This document shows positions 53,162 through 64,000 of a DNA stretch of 64,000 bases, piece after piece. Position 1 is the stretch's first letter; every line of letters starts with the position of its first letter. The position numbers and the translations under genes were made by a program. The stretch is from Arenicola marina. Lineage: Eukaryota; Annelida; Polychaeta; Arenicolidae. The notes under the pieces are model-generated. The model was not told the DNA's origin. It did not search any database and saw nothing but the letters and a program-made list of their open reading frames with translations. Location: assembly GCA_964019135.1 (NCBI GenBank), contig OZ025252.1, positions 7,518,823 through 7,582,822 on the forward strand, read 5' to 3'.

Positions 53162-53984
53162 TGTTCGGAACGAGTTTAGAATCTCTGCGCACACTGGTAT
53201 CCTGACTATCTGTGACGTAGGTGTGACGTGTATGTTACGCAAAGAGAGAGACTGGGAACCAGACTACCTGCGCAAAAGCCAGGCGCTGAGGGGTGGGTCC
53301 ATTGCGGAAGGCCTAGCGATATGATTAAGAATATTTAAGAAATATAGCTTCACAAGACGGATAGACGACATATTTTTTATTCGTTTGCGCCATCACAATG
53401 ACGAATATTTGTTACGACGGGACAATACGACTGAGAAATTAACGTTTTTTTGCATTTCCTACGAAAACGAGGCATTATGACGTCACACGGATTCTCCCCG
53501 GTTACAACGTTGGCGCTACGCTTCAAACAGAAAACTTACAAAAATGAAGATACTTGGTCTTTTTGTGATCCAAAAATGATACGAAAACATCCAACTGGTC
53601 TTATTTTATCTTTACCATGTAGTTTAATGACGCATCCGTGTGCTGTTACTCCATGTACTGCACATTTTGACAGCGGTATCGTTAAGTCGATCACTTGCTC
53701 TCGCCATTTTTGTTACCGCGGAGGCACGCGAACGTCTGTGACGTCACTCGCTGTTTAAGGAACTTGCGAAAGCCCGGGTGCAGGGCTAAATTTAGAACGT
53801 TATTTTTAGCTTTCGAGTGTTTTGAAGACGGATTTTTCCTTGTATATTCCCAAAGTTCTGCGCTTCATCGCCTCGAAATATTTTAACGTATATCTCCCAT
53901 AGCCATGTTTAGTGAAATGGTACTCATAGTCTTTAGAATAAACCTGGAAAGAAATTGACTTATAGCTGCCTATACTTCAACATG

Positions 53985-54470
53985 GAGCACGTGTGTTTGT
54001 TTGTCCCCAAAACTGAAGTCTCGCGGCCCGATCGCGAGAACTGTATAGCCCGATAGGGCTGTACACTCACTTCGGGATCTTATCGAGACCCCACGAGACA
54101 GGGATACCTATGCTCTACGTCATTGCCTAGCATCAACGGCCTGTACGTGCTGCCTATCTTCCGGTTGTTTGCCTTCACTCGCCTCACACACAAGATCGGC
54201 TAAAGCTGTCCTTGGAAGCACAAATAATCACTGAAGTTATGTGCATATCCGAATTATAACCATCCGAGTAGATTTATGTAATGTATGAGCGGTTAGGCAG
54301 TTGATAAACCAGAATGCGGTTGTCTCATGAGGGACTGTCAGTGTCAGGCGATCTAACGTGCTGCGCGGGGTTTTCCATGTCGTATGACGTAATAATCATA
54401 ATGACGCGCGTGTCTGCGCGCGGTATCTATGGTTCCGTAGCAACGCTCCTTATATGGACTGAGCAGGTGA
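53985..54470. mobile_element. Second copy of the foldback family, incomplete
   Basis: It starts ACGTGTGTTTGTTTGTCCCC and then repeats 52706-53095 almost exactly for about 390 bp (ACTCACTTCGGGATCTTATC through GACGCGCGTGTCTGCGCGCG). The right inverted end is not clear. A third, shorter relative begins at about 54781 (AGCACGTGTTTTTTTGTTGG). Confidence 0.7.
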
Positions 54471-55264
54471 GGACAATGGTGCTCCGTTTGTCATAGAACT
54501 GTAAACATCGATGATTTGGCTCAAAATACAACGCTTCCAACAGTCTCATCGAACGGATCACATGCATTATGGAGAGATAAATGTCTTATCTTTAATTATA
54601 TTATGATTTTATAGTTAGCCATGCCTGGACCAAAGCAAACAAAAAATAGTTTTACACCCACTCGATTCTTCACGCACAAACCGCGCAGCCGGTCGGTTCC
54701 CAACACTAAAACGTTGACTACAATGAGTGCGAGTCACGCAGTTGCAGCAAGGCACCAGCGTGATGCGCACTCGTTCTAAGAGCACGTGTTTTTTTGTTGG
54801 TCCCCAAAAGACCTAAACCGGAAATAGAACCCGCGAGAACTGTACAGCCCTATAAGCAGCCCGTAAGGAGCGCACCATTTCTTATCAAGGGGTGGGGGGG
54901 GGGGGGGGCGGCTAGAAAATATTTGAAAAAAATAGTTTGTTGTGACTATTTTGGGGGAAAAAAATGTTTGCTTTTCAGATGCTACAGAAAAAATAACTTG
55001 CTTTCATAATACAAAAGAAAAATGCCTTATAAAAGTTCCTTGTGGGTGTCTAAAAAAATAAATAATTTGATGACAAAGATACAAAAAAATATACAAAATG
55101 TCAATAAATTTGTGAAAAAAAAATTCCCCCCCCCCCCCTGATATGAAATGGTGCGCCCCTAAAAGCCGTTGATGCTAAGCATTGACGTAGAGCAGACGTA
55201 TCCCTGTCTCGTGAGGTATCGATCACATCCAGTAGTGACTGTACAGCCCTATACACAGTTGGCA

Positions 55265-55385
55265 AGGTCGGCGAGCAGCCATAACAGGAAGCAGGCCTCC
55301 TCACTCCGGCGCGTGAACAATAACTTTTATATTTCCTTTCGATTATTTAGTCACTACATACGAGACTTATACTACATGTAATAAG
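55265..55385. repeat. Dispersed sequence shared with the divergent promoter
   Basis: GGCGAGCAGCCATAACAGGA then AGCAGGCCTCCTCACTCCGG matches 36616-36710 over about 115 bp with few differences. Confidence 0.8.
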
Positions 55386-56434
55386 ATGACAACTCCCTGT
55401 TTGGATATTGAATGTTTATTCGCAGCTGGCAGTCGAAGAAGTGAGACAGAGGCCTGGCTGACATGTGGCACATCAGATAGATATTCGTACGCGATTGACG
55501 TTAAGAAAATAGTGCCAATGAATATTCATATCACAACATCCCCGGCTTCTCGAAGAAAAGTTTCGCGGGAATATCGTAACGTTTCTCTCGCATGGCCGTT
55601 TCGTTCTTGTTTCGTTTTTCTTTTATAATCGATTATAAGACACGTAAGTGCACTTTTCTGTCCTTTATTCCATCGTATATGTTTTCTTCCAAGCATGCAT
55701 ATAATATCGACTTATACAATCAGCCATTTCAGCTTAATCCAAGTGACTCCCTAACCAACTGCCAACAACTAACTCCAACTGACCAACTCACTGACTGACT
55801 CCTGACTGACTCTTGACCCCCCTTTATCCCAGATTCCCCGCCTTTTTATACCTCGTCCTTACCCGTACATCCTGCACCCGTTTTTGACCGCTAGTTTTAT
55901 CTGTCTCGGTACCCCAGACATCGCACCACCCCCTTCATAACCACCCCAAACCTCGTACCGCCCCTGACTTTACCACCCCAAATATCGCACCACCCCCTAC
56001 TAGACTAGCTTTTGCTTCACCCGATAATTCTTCCTAGTTCTGACTGTCTCGGTACCCCAGACATCGCACCACCCCCTCCCTGTGTCGCGGACCTACTAGC
56101 GGCCGCGCAGCCACTTGACCTACTGCCGGCTCCGAGACACATGCCAGACACCTACTACTATATGATTGCCACAATACATATAAAAACTACTCACTAGAAA
56201 TTCTACAATATCACTAATGACACATAATAACAATATAGGTTAATAATAACATGTCTTCAGATTGCTAAGGTTATCAATTCAATGCTTAGCAATGCACAAA
56301 TCGTAGAGAGGGTTCAGTTAACATTAATTAAGGTTTTCAGATCAGACATCCGGATCGAGTCTTGTAGGGGGACTTCATGATTCAGGGCATCAGTGCTGGG
56401 CTGGTGGTGCAGGGGACGCCTCGCGAAGGACCAA

Positions 56435-56527
56435 TCTGCCAATCTATCGGCAATCTGCCAATCTATCGGCAATCTGCCAATCGATCTGCAATCTGCCGAT
56501 CTGCCGATCTGCAATCTGCCGATCTGC
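56435..56527. repeat. Short tandem repeat of CAATCTGCCAATCTATCGG
   Basis: About six imperfect units of 16-19 bp built on CAATCTGCC and GATCTGC. Confidence 0.8.
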
Positions 56528-56679
56528 ATTTTAAAGACGCCCCCTCGGGAATCGCAGGGGAAACTACTGCTGGTGGGGCTGGCCGGGGAGACGACACGGG
56601 TACTTGCTGCGCTTCTGAAATAGATTGAAACAGCTTTGTCAGACATAGATTTCGGGGAACCTGCAACAGGTTAAGCAGG

Positions 56680-56995
56680 GACTCGTAAACTGTTGGTGGT
56701 TGGAGTAAGTTCCCTCAGGTGTGCTCTGTTGCGACGAATCTCTCTGCCGCCGTCTGTCTGGAGCACATAGAACCGGTCACCTTGCTGTCCGACAATCGTA
56801 GCGGGATACCACACCTTCTGCTCCCGGTCTAGCACACGAACACGCTCGCCATGGAGCATTGGCGGAAGATCATGCGCGTGTTGATTCGCGTCATAGACCG
56901 TTCCAGGGGAAATTCTGGCAGGCGCGTGTTTCGGGTAAACTCTAGCTTGCTCTGCGCTGCATAGCATGTAAAAGGCGGGTACTGACTTACAGCTG
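56680..56995 (-). mobile_element. Ty3/gypsy-family polyprotein tail, broken remnant
   Basis: The minus strand reads ANQHAHDLPPMLHGERVRVL then REIRRNRAHLREL, the segment that follows the integrase core in Ty3/gypsy retrotransposons. Only this end piece is recognised; no LTR or upstream domain was seen nearby. Age is uncertain; it looks like an old fossil fragment. Confidence 0.7.
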
Positions 56996-57496
56996 CATAA
57001 TTTTTGACAGTTTATCATTTTAACAGGGTGTTTTCTAAAAACAAAAACACACTTAGTAAAGATAAATATCTTGACTATCAAATAATATCATTTTAAGAAC
57101 GAGATGGAGGAATAAAAGCCGAGAAAACAGCTGATATAAATGCCAACCGGCGAATGGAAATTTAAAGACTGCAACTACGCTTCGCGTACCAGGAAAGTGG
57201 TCATATTCTCGGTTTGCTGATGTTGTTCAGTGCGGAAATAATGATGAATCTGATGTCTATTTTGTCTAGATATATTAAAAATCAAATTAAAGAGTATTTA
57301 TTGTGCAGAAGACATAACTTGGTACCCAATGTGTGCCGATTATAACTTGTTATAAAGCGATGATATGGACTGTTGCTGTCACTGTCTTGTCAATGCAAAT
57401 CTGAGCGCACTAGAGGCGCTTGAGCTGTGTTGCGTATCGGGGGATGTGAGAGGTTATTCATACATTTATGTAAGCCACTGACTCCCACACTCTGAA

Positions 57497-57755
57497 GGGC
57501 CGCCCCGATAGCTGAGTCGGTTAGAACGCTCGCATTGAGCGCTCTGACCACCTGAGAGTCGATCGGCAAGTGGATCGGTGGTTCGAGCCCCGCTGTGGTC
57601 ACGTCGGTGTAGTCTCCGGATCAAGATTTCATGTCTTTTTTTCACAAAGAGTAGGGGGTTATCCCGGGGACATGGCTCCGCGCTTCCCTGCTTTCTCCCA
57701 TTGACGCGATATGACCAGAATTTAAAGGATAAAGCCTCTTGAATATACAACCAAA
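57497..57755 (+). mobile_element. SINE family 1, plus orientation (in copy B)
   Basis: Head GGGCCGCCCCGATAGCTGAG, B-box-like GGTTCGAGCCC, and tail CTTGAATATACAACCAAACC. Same insertion as 40269-40510. Confidence 0.92.
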
Positions 57756-57989
57756 CCCACACTTTGCCACTGGGTGATTCTAAAACATGACGATTTCTCA
57801 CGTTTCGGGATGGAATTTAGGGAGGTTCGTACGAGAAACTGCATATAGAATGGCTGCACTTGTCCGATGAGGTTTAATTCAACTTGAATCTCCTAATCTG
57901 CCTTCGCCTAACGGCTCGGGAAGATAGGAGACTTTCGGTGAGCTGGCACTCTAACCAATATCATATACGTATCATGAATTAACGCCGTG

Positions 57990-58085
57990 GTTTGTACGGG
58001 GGACGGACAAAACCCCCGGCGGACATAACCCCCGGTCGCGAAAACCCCGTAGGACAAAAGCCCCGGCGGACATAACCCCCGGTGC
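57990..58085. repeat. Tandem repeat of about 17-34 bp (GGCGGACATAACCCCC)
   Basis: GGCGGACATAACCCCCGG occurs twice, with related units GGACGGACAAAACCCCC and GTAGGACAAAAGCCCC between. It is absent from the matching place in copy A (about 40745). Confidence 0.85.
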
Positions 58086-58392
58086 CGATATTTAGCAGTG
58101 CTTCTGCAACTCATAGAGACTGAATCAAAACATGTTTGTGTTGTATATGATTAGTATGTAACTCTTGCCATAGTTTACCAAAGTTTGGGAAGACATTTGT
58201 GGCATTGTGAGCCATTAGTCACAAGTTACGCTCCCCGCCGTATTGGCAATCTATTTTGACGTATTATGTATTGGGGTCATCATCCGATGGACGTGAAAGT
58301 TTTGTTGTCTCCTTTGACCTGTCGATTTCATTTAAGGCTGGCGTGTGCGGGCGTGAAACATCAATGAACATTCTGTTTGTACATACCTTCGG

Positions 58393-58530
58393 TCAGTCGA
58401 GGTCCAGTTGTTCCCAGGTGAGAGACCCTTCTAGCGTATAGGACACCTCCTGTTCTGCCTCGGCAGTCGCTTGGGTCTCTTCAGTAGCTACTGCTCGGAT
58501 GTAAGCGCCGTCATTCTCCGGGTCCGCCAT
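58393..58530 (-). CDS. Small 45-aa acidic ORF, duplicated (copy B)
   Basis: Starts MADPENDGAYIRAVATEETQ and ends EGSLTWEQLDLD. Paralogue of 40756-40893, with identical length and stop. Differences cluster in the middle and near the C-terminus (T-E-D to E-E-T-Q region, D to S, K-V to Q-L). A better donor-like AAG|GTATGT follows the stop here. Same caveats as copy A; function unknown. Confidence 0.4.
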   Translation of the reverse strand: MADPENDGAYIRAVATEETQATAEAEQEVSYTLEGSLTWEQLDLD

Positions 58531-60157
58531 CTTTTGCTTTAACGGAAACACAAAACACCTACAACTTTCGGTTGACAGCGACGTTTACATCAGGCATAAT
58601 ACTTTATCAGACCGTGAGTGCCAAGAATGGGTGCATTAATTAAATATTTCCCCCGAGTCGTATTTTGAACGAACTATAAACAATCCATGAACAGTTTTGG
58701 AGCCACAACTAAATATTCAGCCTATATACACGGATTACCTGAGTACTGGGAAACTCGTTAGCGAGGAGGCGACTGCGAGAATGTCTGAATGGCAAAGCAT
58801 GATTGGTTTCGATAGAGTCATCTAAAGCGACATACATCTGGGCTGACATGGAATTGTCAACAGTGAAGCCGAGATGCTGAGGCAAGGAACGGTTCAGTCT
58901 ACCATTTGTTTCATAGGGAGCTACCTGAAGTTATCATTTGCATTGGGCATGGTTAGATGTGTTGATTGTACAAAGAGAAGTGTGACATGACGTTATCCAA
59001 TTAATAACTTCGAAAGACCCTCTTATTTTTTACTGATTACATCCTGAAAGCTCTTCGAAATCTGTGTAACGTACAGAAAGACTTTAGAGGTCAATGTTTG
59101 AAAGCGATAACTGTCAGCGTTAATCCTTTGTTTGTTAACAGTCCGCAGGTCACTTAGCACAACAATGAGGCAAAAGTAATTAACAAGGCGCGGCTTCACG
59201 GCCAGTTGGTCGGATAAATGAGAGAAATGGGCACTTTGGTTGCAGAAAAGCCGTGTCGGTGTCGGAAAGCAAATGTCGGACTAAAGAGGGCAATTAGCAT
59301 TTTGGAAATCCGTTACAGGTCGAACTGTGTCGGACAGCAGGATTTCCGGATTATCGGGTGTCGGATAAACGGGGTCGGACTATATATATATATGGCGGGA
59401 TCCAGTGTGATACTGTTGTGGGCGTGAACGTCAGAGGCCGCCCGGGAAAATGTTAATAACCCCCACGATTAACCCGCACGATAGATTAATTCACTGTCGA
59501 TTCAATGGGACGAAAGCAAACCTACTGTTGCGTTCACTTTTCGTCTCTCGGTTAGGGAGAGCGATATCGAATCTCCAAGATGAGGATTGTTCACAGGGCG
59601 CGAAAAATCTTAAAGTGATATCGCGAATATCGAAGAATTCATATACATATATACTGCTATAACGGATTGCGGTAAAGCGAACGAGTCTTCGCGTTGCACC
59701 AGGAATTGTACAGACAACGATCCCGGTGACTTCAAATTGATCATGTGGGCCTTAGGTGGGAGGGTGTAGGTGGTGGGGGAAGGGGGGGGGGGGGCGGGGG
59801 TAATGCATGTAACAAGAACATGTTAAAAGTCCTTGACACGCTCGTCGCAGGATGACAAGGTTCTTGATTGATAATGTGCATGGAGGACTTGCCTATCCTA
59901 CGATTACGATATGCATAGGGGGGATAAGATTACTCCGTTAGGATAAATCAAGTGATCCACTGAAGTTGTATTTGGTGTTGAGCCATTAACTTTGACAAAG
60001 GCCATTCCATGCTAGGCCATGCTCACAGCATTAAGACCTAGACCGATATTTTACGAAGCTGCTTAGGAATATGGTGTATATACTTGATTTATGTGTGTGT
60101 GTGTGGGGGGGGGGGGGGGGGTGAGAGGCTGCATGAGAACAGGACGTAGGTAGGGGC

Positions 60158-60285
60158 GATGTCTTCGTGAGTCACCCCCAATTCTTTGCCAAGAAAGTTA
60201 TGTGATCTTTATCGTGCAACATTTGCACAGTTGGGGCTCGAACTACGCACGGTCCGCTTGGGCTGGTCTAGCAGCTAGTGCACAC
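60158..60285 (-). mobile_element. SINE related to family 1, different head (copy B)
   Basis: Orthologue of 45309-45462: TTCTTTGCCAAGAAAGTTAT then GGGGCTCGAACTACGCACGG. About 11 bp of the body are missing relative to copy A. Confidence 0.6.
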
Positions 60286-60719
60286 TGAAGGAGGTGACGC
60301 GGTGTTGTGGCCACGCGCGCAACTCCGCCCACGCAGAGCGCACTCGGCTACAGGGCATCGGGATCAGTCGGTATAGTTGGTCCCGCGGCTCAAAGAATGG
60401 GGAGCGCCCATTAATTCAATCGGTTTTTGTTTACCCTCAACAAATGGAATTATTTTCAAGTCATTCCGTATATATATTTTAGGGGCGGATCTAGAAATTT
60501 GAAAAGGGGGTGGGGGGGGGGGGGTATATTGCCTCAGATAGCGATCTTCCTCAAAAGTGGGGAGTCCAGCAAATTTTTGACGACTGGGGTTCCGCTGAGA
60601 ATTTTGAAAATTCAACACTGGACACTGGTCCCCCTTTCCCAGACCCCTACTTCTCACCCGATCCTGTCTTATCACTCACAGGCTCTCTTTCTGTGTCACT
60701 CCCATATCCTAAAGAGAAC

Positions 60720-60905
60720 CGCCAAGAATTCTATAGAACTTTCTATAGAATTCCATAGAACTTTCTGAATTCCATAGAACTTTCTATAGAATTCTATAGA
60801 ACTTTCTATAGAATTGCATAGAAAGTTTAGAATTCTATGAGACTTTCTATAGCATTCTATAAAAAAACTTGATAGAAAGTCCTATAGAATTCTTTGGAAA
60901 ACTAT
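60720..60905. repeat. Palindromic 24-bp satellite (TTCTATAGAA)
   Basis: About eight units of ATAGAACTTTCTATAGAATT, each containing one or two palindromes, degenerating to the right with units on the opposite strand (TAGAAAGTTTAGAATTCTAT). Confidence 0.9.
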
Positions 60906-62177
60906 AGAGAATTATAGCGATGGGCTCCTGATGTGTTCCAGACATGTATGGTACGTGTTATCAACGTCTGTAAAACGATGGGTGTATGACAAGTTGCTGA
61001 CGTCTGTACATCGATGGGTGTATGACCAGTTTCGCTGGTATCCCACTGTGCAGACAAGAGTTACAATAAAACACAGGAATGAGGACTCCAATATTGATTA
61101 TCCACATCTCCAAATATATATCATACAAATTACAAAAACAAAAAGTTACCGGTAATATGAAATGTACAACATTCTAGGAATATTGAACTACCCAACAGTA
61201 AATATTCAGCATGTTGAGTGCACTACAATTCTACGTACAAAAAGAAAATCCAGTAAAAGTGTCCATCATTAGCTGAGCCATGAGGAAAATTATGTTTCGT
61301 CTATAGAACTTTGCATCCGCCAGCAGCAGTTTTAGTTTCATAAAACAATATACTTATATATGTATATGTACAAAAAAATCTAACCAACAGAGCTTAATTA
61401 TTCTATTCAATGCAATGAATGTCAATAACAAACCAGGGAAAAAATCACAGTGAATACAAATCCATGAAAATTCATGACATTCTATACCTTACATTGGGAG
61501 TCAATACTAAGAATGTATATCAATTAATACAGTAATATAGTCCCCAACTGCAAATTCAGGTGGCCGCAAAGCTTTATCATGATTGTGCACTTTACTTATT
61601 TATATTACTCTCACCAAAGTTCACAATCTTCAGCAACTTACAATATACACATATATTAATTAGTCACAAAAGATTAAGATTATCTATAATACAGCCTCAG
61701 TTTCCTTCTGCTGGATCATTCTCTAATAAGCGCAGTCACTTCTGATGGTCTCCTTGTCGCTAGGTTATTATTTCTTCCTTGCCAGCTGGGAATCATGATG
61801 CTTGTTAAGATATGAAATGTGAAATTATTCACAATATCTGGACAATATCACTGGTTTCACGCTTTGCAGTAAATACTGCATCAGCCAGGGCTGGTTTGGT
61901 TCCCACTTGGCAAAATGGCGCTCTGCTTGACATTGCTTGGGGCGGGTTGCTTTAATTTTTTCTCTCTACCAGTCTGCCGAAACGAAGCGTTAACACTCGC
62001 CAATTTAAGTTTAAGACGTAAACTTCAGGTGCAGATCGCGATCAAATTAGGTTGGACACCCGCTTTAAGAATTTTCGAGAAACACTTTTAGAATTCTTAA
62101 GCAAATTATAGAGAATTCTTGAAAATTCTTAAGAATTTGCTTAAGAATTTACTTAAGAATCTTTGTGAACACGGCCC
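60906..62177. other. Gene-poor, AT-rich stretch
   Basis: A 34-bp unit (CGTCTGTAAAACGATGGGTG) is repeated twice at 60945-61030. Words of TTAAGAATTT cluster at 62080-62165. No gene recognised. Confidence 0.5.
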
Positions 62178-62235
62178 CAGTTCTTTATTATGTTGATTTA
62201 TGTACTATCCATGGCAATAAAGATTCTTATATATA
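62178..62235 (+). mobile_element. LINE 3' end, short fragment
   Basis: CCAGTTCTTTATTATGTTGA then CCATGGCAATAAAGATTCTT matches the 3' end of the LINE at 3391-4206. Only the last 55 bp or so are present. Confidence 0.7.
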
Positions 62236-62499
62236 TAGTATTGGAGGGCCATGGATTCCCAAGCAAGGCCCGCTGTCCGAGAGCAGGGGGTAGTGACACG
62301 AAAACAAAGCAAATCACCCTGGCGACTATGCTTTTATGGCTCAAATCGACGTCTAATGACGCATGACTGATGCATGGGGGTCGTCCCGCTGCACATTATA
62401 AATCAAACCGGGATCTTCTGGGCTGATTATTAAGGGAATTACAGCGTTTCGTAGCTTTCCATGCTGATGCAATCGCTGTCACCTCGACCTCAGTTGGGA

Positions 62500-62532
62500 C
62501 CCGCGTGGGGGGGGGGGGGGGGGGGGGGGGGT
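62500..62532. repeat. Long G homopolymer
   Basis: About 24 consecutive G residues interrupted only near the edges. Similar G-runs lie at 13811-13823, 13863-13876, 35917-35934, 42100-42120, 45265-45281, 54894-54908 and 60106-60121. Confidence 0.9.
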
Positions 62533-63240
62533 GGGGGAGGAAGTCGGCTCTCGGTTCACTGTAAGAGCACCATGCAACAAGCAGCAGAACGGCAGCGGCC
62601 CGGTGAGCAATACACAGGGTAGGGGTGTAAGGTAGGGGGTGGGTGTGGATAAGGGCAGGAGTGTGCGCCAGTGAAGCGCATCAAAGGCAGAATGCGTGTG
62701 TGTATTGGCGGGCATGGAGAAGGCCGGGGTGGGGGCGGCGTGAGGGGGGTCGCGTTAGGCGAACAGAAACGCCGTATAGTTTACCATTGCAATGGTATTT
62801 TAGTCGATTTACGCAAAAGTGTTAACACGGCGAATTTTAGCCATATTTTTCCCTGAAGGGCGATACAATTCCTCAGTGCCATATACCATTTTCAATTTTA
62901 AACATAAGGTCTTAATTTATGCCCCAGTCTGTGGTAAATATTAGAGGGCGATAGCTTAAAAATTGAAAAAGTTCGAACCTCCAACTTCCAGGCGCTCTGG
63001 CACCGTTACGTTGCGCACTCCGGGTTCAAGCTGAGATTGGATTTGGCATAAGCTACGTCACCCCTATCCACCAGGGCAAGTTTGGTGCTCAGATGTCTTT
63101 TAGTTTTTGAGCTACAACCGAGCATTCGACATTTACAATAGTCAAGGACACGACCTTGACCCTTGACCCAGGTTGCTGAGATGTAATCAATTTTAAGATA
63201 CAACCTTAAGTAATCTTTGTGTCAAAGATGAGTTGCGTGG

Positions 63241-63651
63241 CTCAATGCATTTTCACACTCGCCAGGGCGGCGCTGCGCAAATCAATAGGAAAAATGCGTC
63301 GCGCATTTTTACAAATTAGTGCTGGGACCCAGCCTAAGCCAAATAACGCATGAAATCAGGTGATGAAAAGAAAGAGTTCTGTCACAATTATAACTTTTTC
63401 GAAAGGGTACAAGATGTATTTTGCTGTATTAAATACGCAAAGCTCGTTATTGTTATGTTTGATTGTTGAAAACTATAATGTTGCAGAAAATTACAGCTGA
63501 TTTGACCGTTTTTCAAGAATCTTGAAATTTGCCCCCGGCCGACAGCAGCGGTAAAAGCGGAGCTTGCGTAGCGCCACCGTGCGGGGGGCTTGATTTTGCC
63601 TATCAATATGCGCAGCGCCGCCCTGGCGAGTGAGTGTGAAAAGGCATTGAG
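63241..63651. mobile_element. MITE with about 55-bp inverted ends
   Basis: Left end CTCAATGCATTTTCACACTC then GCCAGGGCGGCGCTGCGC; right end, reverse complemented, CTCAATGCCTTTTCACACTC with four extra bases then the same GCCAGGGCGGCGCTGCGC. Length 411 bp. No coding capacity. Confidence 0.85.
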
Positions 63652-64000
63652 GAAGTAGGCGACAACAGAGATATAATGGAGCCTTAGCGGAATGAGTCGA
63701 AGGCAGAGAGTGCTTCTTATGCCCAACGATAGATAAAGTCCATGGGGCGGATTGGGGGGTAACTTTGGCTATTTGTGAAGCATTTTGGTAACTATTCAAT
63801 ATGTTAAAATTTTTATATTTGTATGTCCATCATAAAAGGCGAAAAAAAAATTGTTTAAATACTTCGCCGCTTTTACCTCAAAACGTAAGGGGATTCCGGG
63901 GATTCCCGCGTGACGCGGGTCGAGGCACTCGTCTGGGGAAGCCCTATTGAGAGGCCATGTCTACATGGCTGCGGCAAGAATCAGTTCCGACGATTCAGAT

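Larger units (their letters stand above)
57437..60690. repeat. Segmental duplication, copy B (lacks the bHLH gene)
   Basis: Direct copy of 40212-45700, roughly 5-12% diverged by eye in the alignable blocks. About 2.1 kb corresponding to 42565-44690 is missing: sequence passes from CATGGAGGACTTGCCTATCC to ACGATATGCATAGG at about 59900. Copy B has its own insertions, including a 17-bp tandem repeat at 57990-58085. Confidence 0.85.

Overview
The window looks like nuclear DNA from an invertebrate animal, probably a marine one with a repeat-rich, intron-rich, polymorphic genome. The evidence is small exons with GT/AG borders and matching phases, a tRNA-derived SINE in at least eight copies, many MITEs and minisatellites, and animal-only genes (HHIP-like, an Olig-type bHLH). 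The exact taxon cannot be fixed from the sequence; a cephalochordate or lophotrochozoan would fit.

Layout. 1-4985: the 3' part of an HHIP-like gene (+ strand, six exons readable, 5' part outside the window), with introns holding a minisatellite, a SINE and a LINE 3' end. 4986-13898: no convincing gene; MITE-like sequences, a SINE piece and tandem repeats. 13899-36488 (- strand): a 23-exon gene, spliced here by eye into a continuous 924-codon frame, joining N-terminal ankyrin repeats to a glycoside-hydrolase-family-20-like domain whose catalytic Asp-Glu pair appears to be replaced. Its introns hold a large split minisatellite, a 3-kb AT-rich element, SINEs, a Harbinger-type MITE and a pogo/Tigger-type element. 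36945-38738 (+): a mitochondrial monothiol glutaredoxin (GLRX5), head-to-head with the ankyrin gene. 40212-45700 and 57437-60690: two diverged direct copies of one segment. Only the first carries the intronless Olig-type bHLH gene (43453-44343); both carry a 45-codon minus-strand ORF. 45.7-57.4 kb and 60.7-64 kb: no gene recognised; foldback elements, MITEs, tandem repeats and one broken Ty3/gypsy remnant.

The most unusual signals are (1) the ankyrin-GH20-like fusion with a degenerate active site; (2) three separate tandem arrays in that one gene, each seeded on an exon edge (two on splice donors, one on the terminal codons plus stop), the largest about 44 units and later split by a transposon; (3) the segmental duplication in which one copy lacks the bHLH gene; (4) an abundant short dispersed element (consensus core GGCGTGAGTAATACGTGAGC) present at least ten times.

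Gene co-operation is limited: HHIP-like (hedgehog binding or an extracellular role) and Olig (neural or muscle cell fate) are developmental genes, while GLRX5 (mitochondrial Fe-S assembly) shares its promoter region with the ankyrin gene and may be co-regulated with it.
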